Positions 26,987 to 36,236 of a stretch of 64,000 bases of DNA are shown here, one piece after another (positions within the stretch are counted from its first letter, which is position 1; every line of letters begins with the position of its first letter). Source of the stretch: S5-327 sp965116015 (lineage in GTDB: Bacteria; Chloroflexota; Dehalococcoidia; Lucifugimonadales; Australimonadaceae); NCBI GenBank assembly GCA_965116015.1, contig OZ220477.1:62001-126000 (forward strand), in the 5' to 3' direction. The notes below the pieces were generated by a model. The model made no database searches and was not told the DNA's origin. It saw only the letters and a list, made by a program, of their open reading frames with translations. A program made the position numbers and the translations under genes.

Positions 26987-27217
26987 AGGCGGCAGTGTAC
27001 ACGCGCAGAGAAAGGCGTCCAACCGCGCCTGCTCTTCGCCGTCCCGCTAGGGCCCTCGCATCGTCTTTACTCGCGGCGCTCGCGTAGACTCGTCGACGCT
27101 CCCGCCTACGCGGAACCTCATCCGGATGCAGCTGCGCGCGCCTCCATCGTCTCCGGGGGATTTCTACTGTCGGTCCCGCGAGCGGAGGCTTGGCTCCTCC
27201 GGAGGCCGTCGTGCCCG

Positions 27218-28636
27218 TCAGTCTTCCCCCACTGTGCGGATGGTGATGAGGTTCGGCAGCTGGCCGACGCCGACAGGAGCTGCGCCGAAAAAGACGACCC
27301 GGTCGCCCGCGGCCACAGCGTTCCGTCGCTCAAGCAAATCCAGGGTGGAATGCACAGTAACCGCGAAATGGTCGGCAAAGGCGGCTTGAATCGGCCAAAC
27401 TCCGTACCAGAGCATAAGGCTCCGACAGACCTCCGGCGACGGCGTGAACGCATAGACCGGCGCCGCCGGACGCTGACGCGAAAGCGTCGTAGCAGTGCGC
27501 CCGCTGCTGGTGACAACAACCATAGCGCGCGCCTGAAGCCGCTCGGCGAGCGCACTGGCGGCGCCTGCCAGCGCGTCGGGCTGATTATCGTCGGCGCGCG
27601 GATCCCGAGCCGGCGGCTCCGAGACCTCGGCGGCGAGAGCGATGCGGGCCATCGTTGCGATCGCGTGGACGGGGAACGACCCGATAGCAGTCTCTCCCGA
27701 CAGCATCACCGCATCGGTGCCGTCGAGGATAGCGTTAGCGACGTCGCTCGCTTCGGCGCGCGTGGGCGTAGGGCGATCAATCATCGATTCGAGCATCTGC
27801 GTGGCGGTGATGACAGGGAGTCCAGCCTCGTTCGCGCGAGTAATGATGCGCTTCTGCAGCAAAGGGACACGCTCGGGCGACACCTCGACGCCCAAGTCCC
27901 CCCGGGCGACCATCACCGCGTCAGCAGTATCGAGTATCTCCTCAAGGTTCTCGATGGCGAGAGGGTGCTCGATCTTCGCCACGATAGGCGTTGCGGCGCC
28001 GAGTTCGCGCAAGAGTTCGCGGCATGCGCGCACGTCGCTGCTGCTCCTCACGAAGCTGAGCGCGACGAAATCGACGCCGAGATCGGCGCCGAAGGCGAGG
28101 TCGGCCCGGTCTTTGGGAGTAAGCGGGTCAGCAGTCACGCGCGAATCGGGCAGGTTGACGCCCTTGTGGGATGTGAGCGCTCCGCCGGCAACCACCTCGG
28201 CTTCCAAATCGGATGAGCGTACGCCGGCGATACGGAGCGACATAGCGCCGTCTGCGATGAGGATGCGGTGTCCCACGGCGACATCTTTGGTCAGTCTCGG
28301 GTAGGGGATAGATACGAGCGAGGAAGTTGAGGGGGTATCCTCAGATGTAACAGTGATGCGGTCTCCGGTTCGCAGTTCGACACCGTTCGGGCGCTCAACC
28401 TCGCTTGTGCGGAGACGGGGGCCCTGGATGTCTTGGAGTAGAGCGACTGGCTTGGCGAGTTCCGCGCTGAGGGAGCGGATGAGAGGAACGGCGGCGCTGG
28501 CCTCCTCTCGTGTCGTGTGAGAGAAGTTGAGGCGGAAAACGTCGGCGCCGGCGAGGATAGCTTGTCGGAGCTGCTCTTCCCCGGCAAGCGCCGGCCCCCA
28601 AGTGGCGACGATTTTCGTGCGTCGTTGTTCGAGCAT
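27218..28636 (-). CDS. pyk: Pyruvate kinase
   Basis: Final glycolytic step, PEP + ADP to pyruvate + ATP. Catalytic elements: RRTKIVATWGP, RLNFSH, IVAKIEHPLAIENL (catalytic Lys), MVARGDLGVE (metal site), ATQMLESMI and PTRAEASDVANAILDGTDAVMLSGETA, followed by a C-terminal allosteric domain. The usual DLKGPEIR reads DIQGPRLR. The ATG at 28636 is preferred because TATCAT (28649 to 28644) would place transcription start at or next to it; a second ATG at 28645 adds three residues. 472 residues, normal length. Confidence 0.93.
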   Translation of the reverse strand: MLEQRRTKIVATWGPALAGEEQLRQAILAGADVFRLNFSHTTREEASAAVPLIRSLSAELAKPVALLQDIQGPRLRTSEVERPNGVELRTGDRITVTSEDTPSTSSLVSIPYPRLTKDVAVGHRILIADGAMSLRIAGVRSSDLEAEVVAGGALTSHKGVNLPDSRVTADPLTPKDRADLAFGADLGVDFVALSFVRSSSDVRACRELLRELGAATPIVAKIEHPLAIENLEEILDTADAVMVARGDLGVEVSPERVPLLQKRIITRANEAGLPVITATQMLESMIDRPTPTRAEASDVANAILDGTDAVMLSGETAIGSFPVHAIATMARIALAAEVSEPPARDPRADDNQPDALAGAASALAERLQARAMVVVTSSGRTATTLSRQRPAAPVYAFTPSPEVCRSLMLWYGVWPIQAAFADHFAVTVHSTLDLLERRNAVAAGDRVVFFGAAPVGVGQLPNLITIRTVGED

Positions 28637-28643
28637 AGGGCGC

Positions 28644-28649
28644 ATGATA
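28644..28649 (-). promoter_or_regulatory. -10-like TATCAT, near-leaderless pyk
   Basis: TATCAT on the minus strand, 7 nt before the ATG at 28636; it overlaps the alternative upstream ATG, which argues against that start. Confidence 0.35.
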
Positions 28650-28927
28650 CGACGTAGCTTGTGCGCTCGTCGGGTTGAGAGCGCGAGGCTCTGTCCGCTC
28701 CAAGCCCAGCAGGTGAGCGCGGCGCAGCTGGATTGCCTGCGAACTCCCCGCGACGGACGTCATCCCGCTCGGAAGGCCTCTACGCGGTCTCGAGGAGATA
28801 GATGCAGAGGTTGCGCGCAGTGGTAAAGTTATGCGTGCGAGGTTGAATATCAGTAAACCGCGCTCCGGTCCTGGCCATTCCATTGGGCTGTCGATAGGGA
28901 CCTCACTCAGAAGAGCTGGAGGAGAGC

Positions 28928-30436
28928 ATGTATGAAGCGCTCGTAGTGGGAGGCGGCGTCGCTGGGCTGAGGGCTGCAGTCGCCGCCAAGTGCGCAGGCG
29001 CTTCCGTGGGACTTGTAACGCAGTCACACCCTGCGCGCAGCTACTCCGTGTCGGTTCAGGATGGCGTCAATGCAAGCAGCGGCGCCGAGGAGAGCCGGCA
29101 GCTGCACGCGGCGGAAACGTTGGCGGCAGGCGCCGGAGTCAATAGCGCATCGATGGTTGAGTCGGTCTGCCGCGACGCGCCGGGTTTAGTGGTCGAACTC
29201 GACCGTATGGGCGTTCCGTTCAATCGGCAAGGCACGGTGATCGATCGCGCGCAGCTTCCCGGGGCAGGAGAAGCGCGCACAGCCTACGTTGACGACTCCA
29301 CAGGTCTGGCGATAACACAGACGCTCTATGAGCAGGTCATCGGCGCAGGCGTCGATATGTACATCGAGTGGGTCGTAACTGCGCTCGCCGTTGACGATGG
29401 GCGGTGCGTCGGTGTCGTGGCGTTCGATATGTCCACGGGTAGGCTGGAGATGCTGGGCGCGAATGCTGTTGTCCTGGCGACAGGCGGTCCGCGGCGCGCC
29501 TACTCTCCGAGCACGTACTCGCTTCAGTGTAGCGGGGCTGGAATTGCGGCTGCATACCGCGAAGGCGTCCAGCTCGTCGATATGGAATTCGTGCAGTACT
29601 ACCCCGCTGTGCTTAAGGATCGGCGGTTGGCGCTGACGCCGCTGTTGTGGGCGGGTGGGGCCTCGACAGGCAACGGCGCCGTAACGCTCAGCGGCTCGCC
29701 GCGCGCATCGGGGGCGGAATCGCGCTTTCCGGACACGCTTCACCGCGTTAAGGCGCTAGCAGGCGTAGATCTGCTGAACGACGCGGCTCCGATCGAGCCT
29801 GCTATGTCGCGATTGCTTGGCGGCGTCGCCGTCAATCAGGACGGAGCAACATCGATGCCTGGATTGTATGCGGCAGGCGAATGTGCGGGTACAGGCTTTC
29901 ATGGAGCCCGCGGCCTTGACGGCAATTTCCTGCTTGTCTCCGTGGCGTCGGGCAAGCGCGCAGGGATGGCGGCGGCGCGCGACGGGGTGAGGGGCGACGC
30001 CCGGGAGCCGAGCGACGCGACGCTCCGACGCGAAGACGCGTTCGTATCCGCTGCGATGGGGCGACCGGGAGGCGCGCCCGTGGCTGCGCTCCGCAGCGAG
30101 CTCGCCGTGCTGATGCACGACAAGGCAGGGATGCGCCGCGACGCTGACGGCCTGAACTCGGCGCAGGAACGCATACGCGCGATGCGCGGCGAAGCAGCGC
30201 AGCTCGGCGCAGGCGCGGGGACGAGAGACTATAATTTCGGTCTCGTTCAGTACCTGGAGCTCGGTTGGCTGCTCGATGTATCGGAGACGATCGTGGCAAG
30301 TGCGCTGGCGCGCACAGAGAGCCGCGGCGCGCACGTTCGAACGGATTATCCCGATCAGGACGATGAGCAAGCCTCAAGGATCGTAGTTACGCGCGCTGAC
30401 GCAGGCCCGCAGACAAGCAAGCCTGGGAACTCCTAA
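28928..30436 (+). CDS. SdhA/FrdA-like flavoprotein with altered active site
   Basis: FAD-binding subunit of a succinate dehydrogenase/fumarate reductase-type complex; 502 residues, shorter than typical SdhA (about 570-640). GGAGGAG precedes the ATG. Seen: GGGVAGLRAAVAAK (FAD site), ATGGPRRAYSPSTYS, DMEFVQYYP, GLYAAGECAGTGFHGARGLDGN and the C-terminal TESRGAHVRTDYP. Odd: the covalent-FAD histidine context (RSHTV) reads RSYSV, the FHP histidine is Tyr, and the HxMGG segment reads SRLLGG. FAD is therefore probably non-covalent and the substrate may not be succinate or fumarate. The next two genes supply iron-sulfur and HdrB-like subunits. Confidence 0.85.
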   Translation: MYEALVVGGGVAGLRAAVAAKCAGASVGLVTQSHPARSYSVSVQDGVNASSGAEESRQLHAAETLAAGAGVNSASMVESVCRDAPGLVVELDRMGVPFNRQGTVIDRAQLPGAGEARTAYVDDSTGLAITQTLYEQVIGAGVDMYIEWVVTALAVDDGRCVGVVAFDMSTGRLEMLGANAVVLATGGPRRAYSPSTYSLQCSGAGIAAAYREGVQLVDMEFVQYYPAVLKDRRLALTPLLWAGGASTGNGAVTLSGSPRASGAESRFPDTLHRVKALAGVDLLNDAAPIEPAMSRLLGGVAVNQDGATSMPGLYAAGECAGTGFHGARGLDGNFLLVSVASGKRAGMAAARDGVRGDAREPSDATLRREDAFVSAAMGRPGGAPVAALRSELAVLMHDKAGMRRDADGLNSAQERIRAMRGEAAQLGAGAGTRDYNFGLVQYLELGWLLDVSETIVASALARTESRGAHVRTDYPDQDDEQASRIVVTRADAGPQTSKPGNS

Positions 30437-30460
30437 CTCCAATCAATCAGAGGGCAGCCT

Positions 30461-31420
30461 ATGAAAATCACCTTCAAGTTCCAGCGCGGAGGGACGCGAG
30501 CGCAGCCGGCGTACTCCGACTACGCAGCGGATGTGCCGCTGGAGGCTACAGTGTTCGACGCGCTGGTGTCTGTGCGGGAGACGCAGGATGGCAGCCTCGC
30601 ATTCAGGGGCAACTGCGGCGTGGGCTTCTGCGGCGATTGCACTATGAGCATCAACGGGGCGCAGAAGCCGTCGTGCCTCGTGACCGTCGGCGACGCCCAG
30701 AAGGACGGCGTTATCACTGTTCAGCCCGTTCGGTACGCTCCCGTCACCAAGGATGTGATGTACGACGTGAAGAAATTCCTCTGGGACAAAGTTGACCTGT
30801 TCTCCAGGGGAGTGGTGCCGAACGGCGAACGTCCTGTCTCCGATGAAGAGCTGCGCCCCGTGCGCAAGGCAATGCGATGCACCACCTGCGGCCTGTGCGA
30901 TGAGGGTTGCACGGTCATCGACGTGAACCTCGACTTCTACGGGCCGGCGGCGCTAACCAAGCTCTACCGGTTCGCGTTCGATCCGCGGGACTCCATCACC
31001 CGAGAACGGCTGATTGAGGGCAGCGAGCGGAACGGAATGTGGGACTGTGTCCACTGCTGGGAGGCTACAGAGCACTGCCCGTTCGGACTCGAACCGACGC
31101 ACCTCATCATGGAGGCGCGCGATCAGGCCGTGAGCTACGGCGTGAAGTCGGGCCGCAAGAACCGCTCGGCGCAGCGCCACTACGATTCGTTCGCGCGGTC
31201 GGTGGAGAAGTCCGGTTGGCTGAACGAGCGAAGCGTGGCGATTCAGAGCTACGGCGGCCTACTGCGCGGCGGAGCCAAGATTCTGCCCCTCGGCGCGCGT
31301 GCGCTGCTGCATGGGAAGGCGTCGCTGAGGCCGCACCGCAAACGCCGCGGGGCAGATGCGATTAAGCGCATCTTCGACAGGTACAACCACGCCGCCGCGC
31401 AACGGCGCAAGGAGAAGTAA
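30461..31420 (+). CDS. SdhB/FrdB-like iron-sulfur subunit
   Basis: 319 residues. The N-terminal ferredoxin-like domain has RGNCGVGFCGDC with a later C for a [2Fe-2S] cluster. The C-terminal domain has CTTCGLCDEGC and CVHCWEATEHCP for further clusters. A basic tail of about 80 residues follows. Electrons would pass from the flavoprotein to the HdrB-like subunit. 24 bp after the flavoprotein gene and one base before the GTG of the next gene, so a single operon. Confidence 0.88.
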   Translation: MKITFKFQRGGTRAQPAYSDYAADVPLEATVFDALVSVRETQDGSLAFRGNCGVGFCGDCTMSINGAQKPSCLVTVGDAQKDGVITVQPVRYAPVTKDVMYDVKKFLWDKVDLFSRGVVPNGERPVSDEELRPVRKAMRCTTCGLCDEGCTVIDVNLDFYGPAALTKLYRFAFDPRDSITRERLIEGSERNGMWDCVHCWEATEHCPFGLEPTHLIMEARDQAVSYGVKSGRKNRSAQRHYDSFARSVEKSGWLNERSVAIQSYGGLLRGGAKILPLGARALLHGKASLRPHRKRRGADAIKRIFDRYNHAAAQRRKEK

Positions 31421-31421
31421 C

Positions 31422-32309
31422 GTGAACCGTTTCGCCTTTTATCCCGGCTGCGTCGCGAAAGGCTCTTGCCCGGAGCTGTACGATTCGGTAGTTCGCGTTG
31501 CCCGCGCGCTTGGGCTCGAGCTCGAGGAGCTCGACGATGTAGGCTGTAGCGGCGCTGGCGTCCTGCCCGCTGAAGTGTCCGATCCAATCAACGCCCGGAC
31601 GCTTGCCGAGGCCGAGATGATGGGACTCCCGCTGCTCACGATTTGCAGCACCTGCCAGGGCGTCATTGGCGGGAGCGCGCTCCGGCTTGCCGACCCAGTC
31701 TACCGGGAGCGTATCAACAGCGAGCACCTCGCCGATCAGGGATTGCAGTACCACGGCTCCACCGATGTGAAGCACTTCCTTTGGGCAATGGTTGAGGACG
31801 TGGGGCTCGACGTCGTGAAGAGCAAGGTGCGCCGCCCGCTCAATGGACTAGGCGTGTCGCCTTTCTACGGCTGCTACCTGCGCCGCCCGATCGATGTGAT
31901 TCAGCGTCCGGAGCGCAAGGCATACCTTGAGCAGGTTACGGAAGCGCTTGGCGGAACGAACATCGACATCAGCGGCAAAGGAAAATGCTGCGGTTTTCCA
32001 ACGCTGACGATCAACGAAAGCAACTCGTTCGCGATGACTGCCAAGCACACGGGCGAGGCGATGGATAAGGGAGCCGACGCGATGGTAGTGCCGTGCCCGC
32101 TCTGCCACCTTGAGCTTGATGGCGAGCAGGGCTACGCCGCTAGGGCGGCGGGGCGCCGCATCGAGATGCCAATTCTCCATCTTCCGCAGGTCGTTGGGCT
32201 TGCGCTAGGGTTTAGCGCCAAGGAACTGGGGCTCCCGCGCCACATGGTGTCGACCAAGAAGCTGGTTGCGCAGCTCGTCCCGGCGGAAGCTGCTGGCGTC
32301 GGCGTCTAG
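31422..32309 (+). CDS. HdrB/SdhE-like CCG-domain subunit
   Basis: 295 residues, resembling heterodisulfide reductase subunit B and the SdhE subunit of type-E succinate:quinone reductases. Two cysteine-rich segments are visible: FYPGCVAKG with GCSGAG, ICSTCQG, and FYGCY with GKCCGFP and PCPLCH. The GTG at 31422 is chosen because GGAG lies 7 nt upstream and the frame above lies inside the previous gene. In type-E enzymes this subunit replaces the classical membrane anchors; thiol:fumarate reductase uses the same domain fused to its iron-sulfur subunit. Confidence 0.85.
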   Translation: MNRFAFYPGCVAKGSCPELYDSVVRVARALGLELEELDDVGCSGAGVLPAEVSDPINARTLAEAEMMGLPLLTICSTCQGVIGGSALRLADPVYRERINSEHLADQGLQYHGSTDVKHFLWAMVEDVGLDVVKSKVRRPLNGLGVSPFYGCYLRRPIDVIQRPERKAYLEQVTEALGGTNIDISGKGKCCGFPTLTINESNSFAMTAKHTGEAMDKGADAMVVPCPLCHLELDGEQGYAARAAGRRIEMPILHLPQVVGLALGFSAKELGLPRHMVSTKKLVAQLVPAEAAGVGV

Positions 32310-32321
32310 GCAGGGGCGGCT

Positions 32322-33053
32322 TTGGCTGACGTGCCCGAGGCCGAGTACTCAAGCCCTTTCTCGGTCCACAACACCCGTGTGCAGAGAGTCGTCCGGAACG
32401 GGAAGCGGCTGGTCGAGAAAACTATCCGCCCTAGCGGCTCGCTATCGTGCTCGCTGCAAGAGATCGGCGAGCGAATCGAGGAGTATCTACAGCAGCTGTC
32501 TGCCGCCGGCGTTCGGATGCCTGAGGTGGCGGAGAGCCGCGTCGAGAGCGACTGCATCGTCTACCTGTGCGAGGATGGCGGCGACAATATGGTTGAGCGG
32601 TATGAGACTCCGGAAGCCTTCGTGCGCGATCACGGCGGCGCCGCAGCTGCGGCCATCGCGTCGCTGCGGAAAGCCTTGGACGCAGGAGTGTCCATCGATC
32701 CGCACATCAAGAACTTCGTAGGCGAGGGAAGCAATCTGCTCTACGTGGATTTCTCGCCCCCGCTAGTGAGTTCGTACATCGAGGCGCGCTGCCGGGCCGC
32801 GGGCAGCGCGGACGAGGAGCGCATTCTGCGAGAGAACTTCCAGTACTTCACGCCTGAGTTTCTCCCGTATCACTTTGCGGGCGACCTATTGAACGTGCGC
32901 TTATCCGCAGCGCAGCTGTTCCCGGAGCTTCACGCGCTGCTTACGGAGACCGGCATGCTCTCAGGCGTGGGCGTGGAAGCATTCACCGCGCGCGCACAGT
33001 CAATCCGCGAGCTGGAGGACCTCCGGCTGCAGAAGCGCATACTTATGTTCTGA
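32322..33053 (+). CDS. Unknown protein with kinase-like signature
   Basis: 243 residues; I do not recognise the family. The segment DPHIKNFVGEGSNLLYVDFSPP resembles the catalytic and metal-binding loops of aminoglycoside-phosphotransferase/protein-kinase folds (D-x-H-x-x-N-F, then DF). A possible ATP-site Lys is in RLVEKTIRP. The start is TTG (32322) or GTG (32331), neither with a strong ribosome site. 12 bp after the HdrB-like gene, so probably in the same operon. A phosphotransferase role is inference. Confidence 0.6.
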   Translation: MADVPEAEYSSPFSVHNTRVQRVVRNGKRLVEKTIRPSGSLSCSLQEIGERIEEYLQQLSAAGVRMPEVAESRVESDCIVYLCEDGGDNMVERYETPEAFVRDHGGAAAAAIASLRKALDAGVSIDPHIKNFVGEGSNLLYVDFSPPLVSSYIEARCRAAGSADEERILRENFQYFTPEFLPYHFAGDLLNVRLSAAQLFPELHALLTETGMLSGVGVEAFTARAQSIRELEDLRLQKRILMF

Positions 33054-33087
33054 ACGCATGGCGTAGGCTTGCCCACAGGAGAACAGG

Positions 33088-35313
33088 ATGACGACTTACC
33101 GCGTAATCGGGCGCCCCGTTCCGAAGACCGATGTGCGGGGCAAGACAACCGGCGCCGCGACGTATGCGATGGATGTACAGGCGTCAGGGATGCTGTGGGC
33201 CAAGTTGTTGCGCAGCCCTGTGCCTCGCGCCCGCATTGTTAGCATCGACGCGTCCAGGGCGGAGCAAGCGCCCGGGGTGCGGCTTGTCCTCACCGGCGCC
33301 GACACGCCAGACGTTCTCTACGGTCGCCGCTACCGCGATCTCTCCGTGCTTGCAAGGAGCGTTGTGCGTTTCATCGGCGACCGCGTCGCCGCCGTCGCGG
33401 GGGATGACGAGGAGAGCGTTGAGCGAGCGTTGCAGCTCATCGAAGTCGAGTACGAGGAGCTCCCGGCAGTGTTCGATCCTGTCGAGGCGTTGGGCGAGCG
33501 CGCGCCAATCATCCATCCCGACGCGAGTTCATACTTCGGTCACGAGGCAGGAGAGGACCAGAGCCTGAATGTGATCGCCCACGACGTTCACGAGAAAGGC
33601 AACGTCGAGGCAGGCTTCGCCAGTGCGGATGTCATAGTGGAGCACACCTTCCGTGTCCCGCGGACGCATCAGGCTTACATCGAGCCGCACTGTGTGTTCG
33701 CGCTCGTGGACGACGATGGAATTTTACAGGTATGGGCTCCGAACAAGAACCCGCACGGCATCCGGAACGTCATCGCAATGGCTGTGGGGTTGCCCCCCGA
33801 GAAGGTCGTCCTCAATCCAGTGCAAGTGGGAGGCGATTTCGGCGGGAAGGGCGCGACGCTCGAGGAGCCTGTCATCGGCTTGCTCGCTATGCGGACCGGC
33901 AGGCCCGTGAAGATGGTGATGGACCACTCCGAGGAGCTGACAGCTGCCGCGCCCCGCCATGCGGGCGTGATGACTCTGAAGACGGGAATGAAGCGCGACG
34001 GAGAGATTGTCGCGCACTCGATGCGCGGCGTGTTCGACAGCGGCGGCTATGGAGGCGTACGCCCGGGAGCTCCGCTTGCCGGGGCTGCCCATGGCGCAGG
34101 TTTGTACAGGTGCGACAACGCACGCTCCGAGGTTCTGCGCGTCTATACGAACAACTTGCCGGGAGGACAGGCAAGGGCGCCTGGCGAGCCCCAAGGGTTC
34201 TTTGCAGGAGAGTCCCACATCGACTTGGCGGCGCGGGCGATCGGGATGGATCCGGCTGAGTTTCGGCTGCGCAATGTTATTCAGGAGGGCGACGCCACGA
34301 TGGCCGGCGACCGCTTGGAGCGCATCCGCGCCAGGGAAACCCTTGAGGCGGCGCTCGAAGAGGCTGACTACTTCTCTCCCAAGGACCCCGGCATCGGCAG
34401 AGGCGTCGCTATGGCGTTTCGAGGCGCTGGCACGGGCGAATCGGTGGCGCGCATCACGCTTCACCCCAATGGCGAAGTCGTCATCAGCACTCCCGTATTC
34501 GAGCAGGGAACGGGAACGTACACCATCGCGAGGCAAGTCGTTGCAGAGGAACTCCGGCTCGATCCCGAAGAACTGAGGATCGAACTTCTCGACACGGCGC
34601 ATTCGCCGTTCGACTCCGGCATCGGCGGCAGTCGTGGGACGAATATCGTCACCGGTTCTATGTACGGAGCGGCGCAGGCGATAAAGCGCGAGATGGGCGA
34701 GCTTGCCGCCGGGACATTCGGTTGGCCATCGGGCGATGTGGACATTGCAGGCCGCGAGGTCGTGCATCGCGGCTCCGGCGATCGCCGAAGCTGGCCGGAG
34801 TTGCTAACGGAGATCGGGCGTCCGGCGAGCGCGGAGGCGACGTTCTCCGCCGAACGCGCCCCTGTTACCGGGTTCGTTGCCCAAGTCGCCGAGGCGCGCG
34901 TCGACGCGGATACGGGACAAGTGGAGCTGCTGAAACTCACGACTGCTCATGACATAGGACGCATCATCAACCCGATCGGGCACCAAGGACAGATCAACGG
35001 CGGCGTGATGCAGGGCGTCGGGTATGGCCTTGTGGAGGAAATCGTCGTTGAGAGCGGCAAAGTCACGACCACGAGTTTCGCCGACTTCAAGATACCGAAC
35101 ATTATGGACATCCCCGAGCTACGGACGGCGTTGCTTGCTCCGGAGCAGGGAGTCGGCCCGTATGGCATTAAAGGCATAGGAGAGAACCCGCTTACGCCTG
35201 TTGCCCCCGCTATTGCCAACGCAGTGGAAGACGCGGTAGGCGTTCGGGTGAAAGACCTGCCGGTGAGCGCCGAAAAGGTGTACTCGGCGTTGCGCGAACG
35301 AGGCGGAACGTAG
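33088..35313 (+). CDS. Xanthine dehydrogenase family molybdopterin-binding subunit
   Basis: Large catalytic subunit (CoxL/XdhA type), 741 residues, preceded by AGGAG at 6 nt. Seen: VRGKTTGAATYAMDV N-terminal domain, GGDFGGKG cofactor loop, RAPGEPQGFF, GIGGSRGTN, HDIGRIINP, INGGVMQGVGYGL and near the C-terminus KGIGENPLTP with the catalytic Glu. The CoxM (FAD) and CoxS (2Fe-2S) subunits are not adjacent, so partners must be encoded elsewhere, or electrons go to the iron-sulfur operon just upstream (speculative). Substrate unknown; probably a hydroxylase of a heteroaromatic or aldehyde. Confidence 0.88.
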   Translation: MTTYRVIGRPVPKTDVRGKTTGAATYAMDVQASGMLWAKLLRSPVPRARIVSIDASRAEQAPGVRLVLTGADTPDVLYGRRYRDLSVLARSVVRFIGDRVAAVAGDDEESVERALQLIEVEYEELPAVFDPVEALGERAPIIHPDASSYFGHEAGEDQSLNVIAHDVHEKGNVEAGFASADVIVEHTFRVPRTHQAYIEPHCVFALVDDDGILQVWAPNKNPHGIRNVIAMAVGLPPEKVVLNPVQVGGDFGGKGATLEEPVIGLLAMRTGRPVKMVMDHSEELTAAAPRHAGVMTLKTGMKRDGEIVAHSMRGVFDSGGYGGVRPGAPLAGAAHGAGLYRCDNARSEVLRVYTNNLPGGQARAPGEPQGFFAGESHIDLAARAIGMDPAEFRLRNVIQEGDATMAGDRLERIRARETLEAALEEADYFSPKDPGIGRGVAMAFRGAGTGESVARITLHPNGEVVISTPVFEQGTGTYTIARQVVAEELRLDPEELRIELLDTAHSPFDSGIGGSRGTNIVTGSMYGAAQAIKREMGELAAGTFGWPSGDVDIAGREVVHRGSGDRRSWPELLTEIGRPASAEATFSAERAPVTGFVAQVAEARVDADTGQVELLKLTTAHDIGRIINPIGHQGQINGGVMQGVGYGLVEEIVVESGKVTTTSFADFKIPNIMDIPELRTALLAPEQGVGPYGIKGIGENPLTPVAPAIANAVEDAVGVRVKDLPVSAEKVYSALRERGGT

Positions 35314-35408
35314 ACTCGTCCACAGGCATCTGGTGGGGGGCTCTTGGGCTCTTCTCGTGGGGAATAGCCGACTATCTGGCGGCATCTTCCTCGGCGCGCA
35401 TCGGCAGC

Positions 35409-36182
35409 TTGAGCACGGCTCTGCTTGTGCAACTGTTCGGCGTAGCGCTGCCATTGCCGTTTGTCGCGATTGAGATTGCCTCTGGCGGCGCCGACATCAA
35501 CGGGCCCGGGCTGGCGGTGTGGGCCCCGCTGAGCGCGGGGGTCCTCGGACTCGCCTACCTGGCGTACTACACGGGACTACAGCGCGGCCCGGTGTCGGTC
35601 GTAACTACGGCGGCGTCTGCGTGGCTTGCGATTACGGTCGCTATCGCGGTTGCGCTGTTCGGCGAGCGTGTTGCGCTGGAGCATCTGGCGCTTATGGCCG
35701 TCGTCCTCGTGGGTATCGTGATGCTGTCACTGCGGCGGGGGAGCTCGACAGGAGACCGCGCAGGGCTGCGGTGGGGGCTCCTCGCGATGCTGGGACTAGG
35801 AGTAGCGCTAGCGTTCTTCGAGCGGGCGACAGCGGCGGGGGGCGCGATGCTCGCGGTACTTTTGACGCGGATGATTGCCGTAGTTCCGTCGTACCTGTTC
35901 ATCTGCTCGCGCGGCGGACGCGTATGGTTTCCGCAAGACCAGGTAGGCTGGCGTCTACTGCTGGGGGCGGCGCTGCTCGATGCCGGGGGGTACGTGGGCT
36001 ACAACCTCGGGCTGGAGGTGGCGCCAGTGGCGGTTGTTGCGCCCATCGTCGCAGCGCATCCCGTCGCCACGGTGGCGCTGGCGGTGGCGATTAAACGAGA
36101 GCGACCCCGCGCGATGCAGTGGGCAGGGGGCGCGGCCATCATTTCGGCAATCGTGGCTCTCAGTGCGCTCGTGGGCGCGTGA
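35409..36182 (+). CDS. EamA/DMT-family membrane transporter
   Basis: Multi-helix inner-membrane protein of the drug/metabolite transporter type with two EamA repeats (GFG-free LAYLAYYTGLQRGPVSVVTTAASAW, and GGYVGYNLGLEVAPVAVVAPI near the end). The first canonical start is TTG at 35409 (257 residues). In-frame sequence upstream (35328-35408: IWWGALGLFSWGIADYLAA) is plainly the missing first helix, so translation probably begins earlier, possibly at the ATC at 35328 (284 residues, normal for the family). No ATG, GTG or TTG exists there. Substrate unknown. Confidence 0.8.
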   Translation: MSTALLVQLFGVALPLPFVAIEIASGGADINGPGLAVWAPLSAGVLGLAYLAYYTGLQRGPVSVVTTAASAWLAITVAIAVALFGERVALEHLALMAVVLVGIVMLSLRRGSSTGDRAGLRWGLLAMLGLGVALAFFERATAAGGAMLAVLLTRMIAVVPSYLFICSRGGRVWFPQDQVGWRLLLGAALLDAGGYVGYNLGLEVAPVAVVAPIVAAHPVATVALAVAIKRERPRAMQWAGGAAIISAIVALSALVGA

Positions 36183-36196
36183 GCAGCGCGAGGCGA

Positions 36197-36202
36197 TAGA
36201 AT
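36197..36202 (+). promoter_or_regulatory. -10-like TAGAAT before the ABM-domain gene
   Basis: TAGAAT 14 bp after the transporter stop and 34 nt before the ATG at 36237. Confidence 0.35.
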
Positions 36203-36236
36203 CGGCGCAGCGTTCGATTTGAGGAGGATGCGCTAT

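Noticed and set aside
28811..28829. TTGCGC / TAAAGT as a promoter for the SdhA-like gene
   Set aside because: The spacing between the two elements is only 7 nt.
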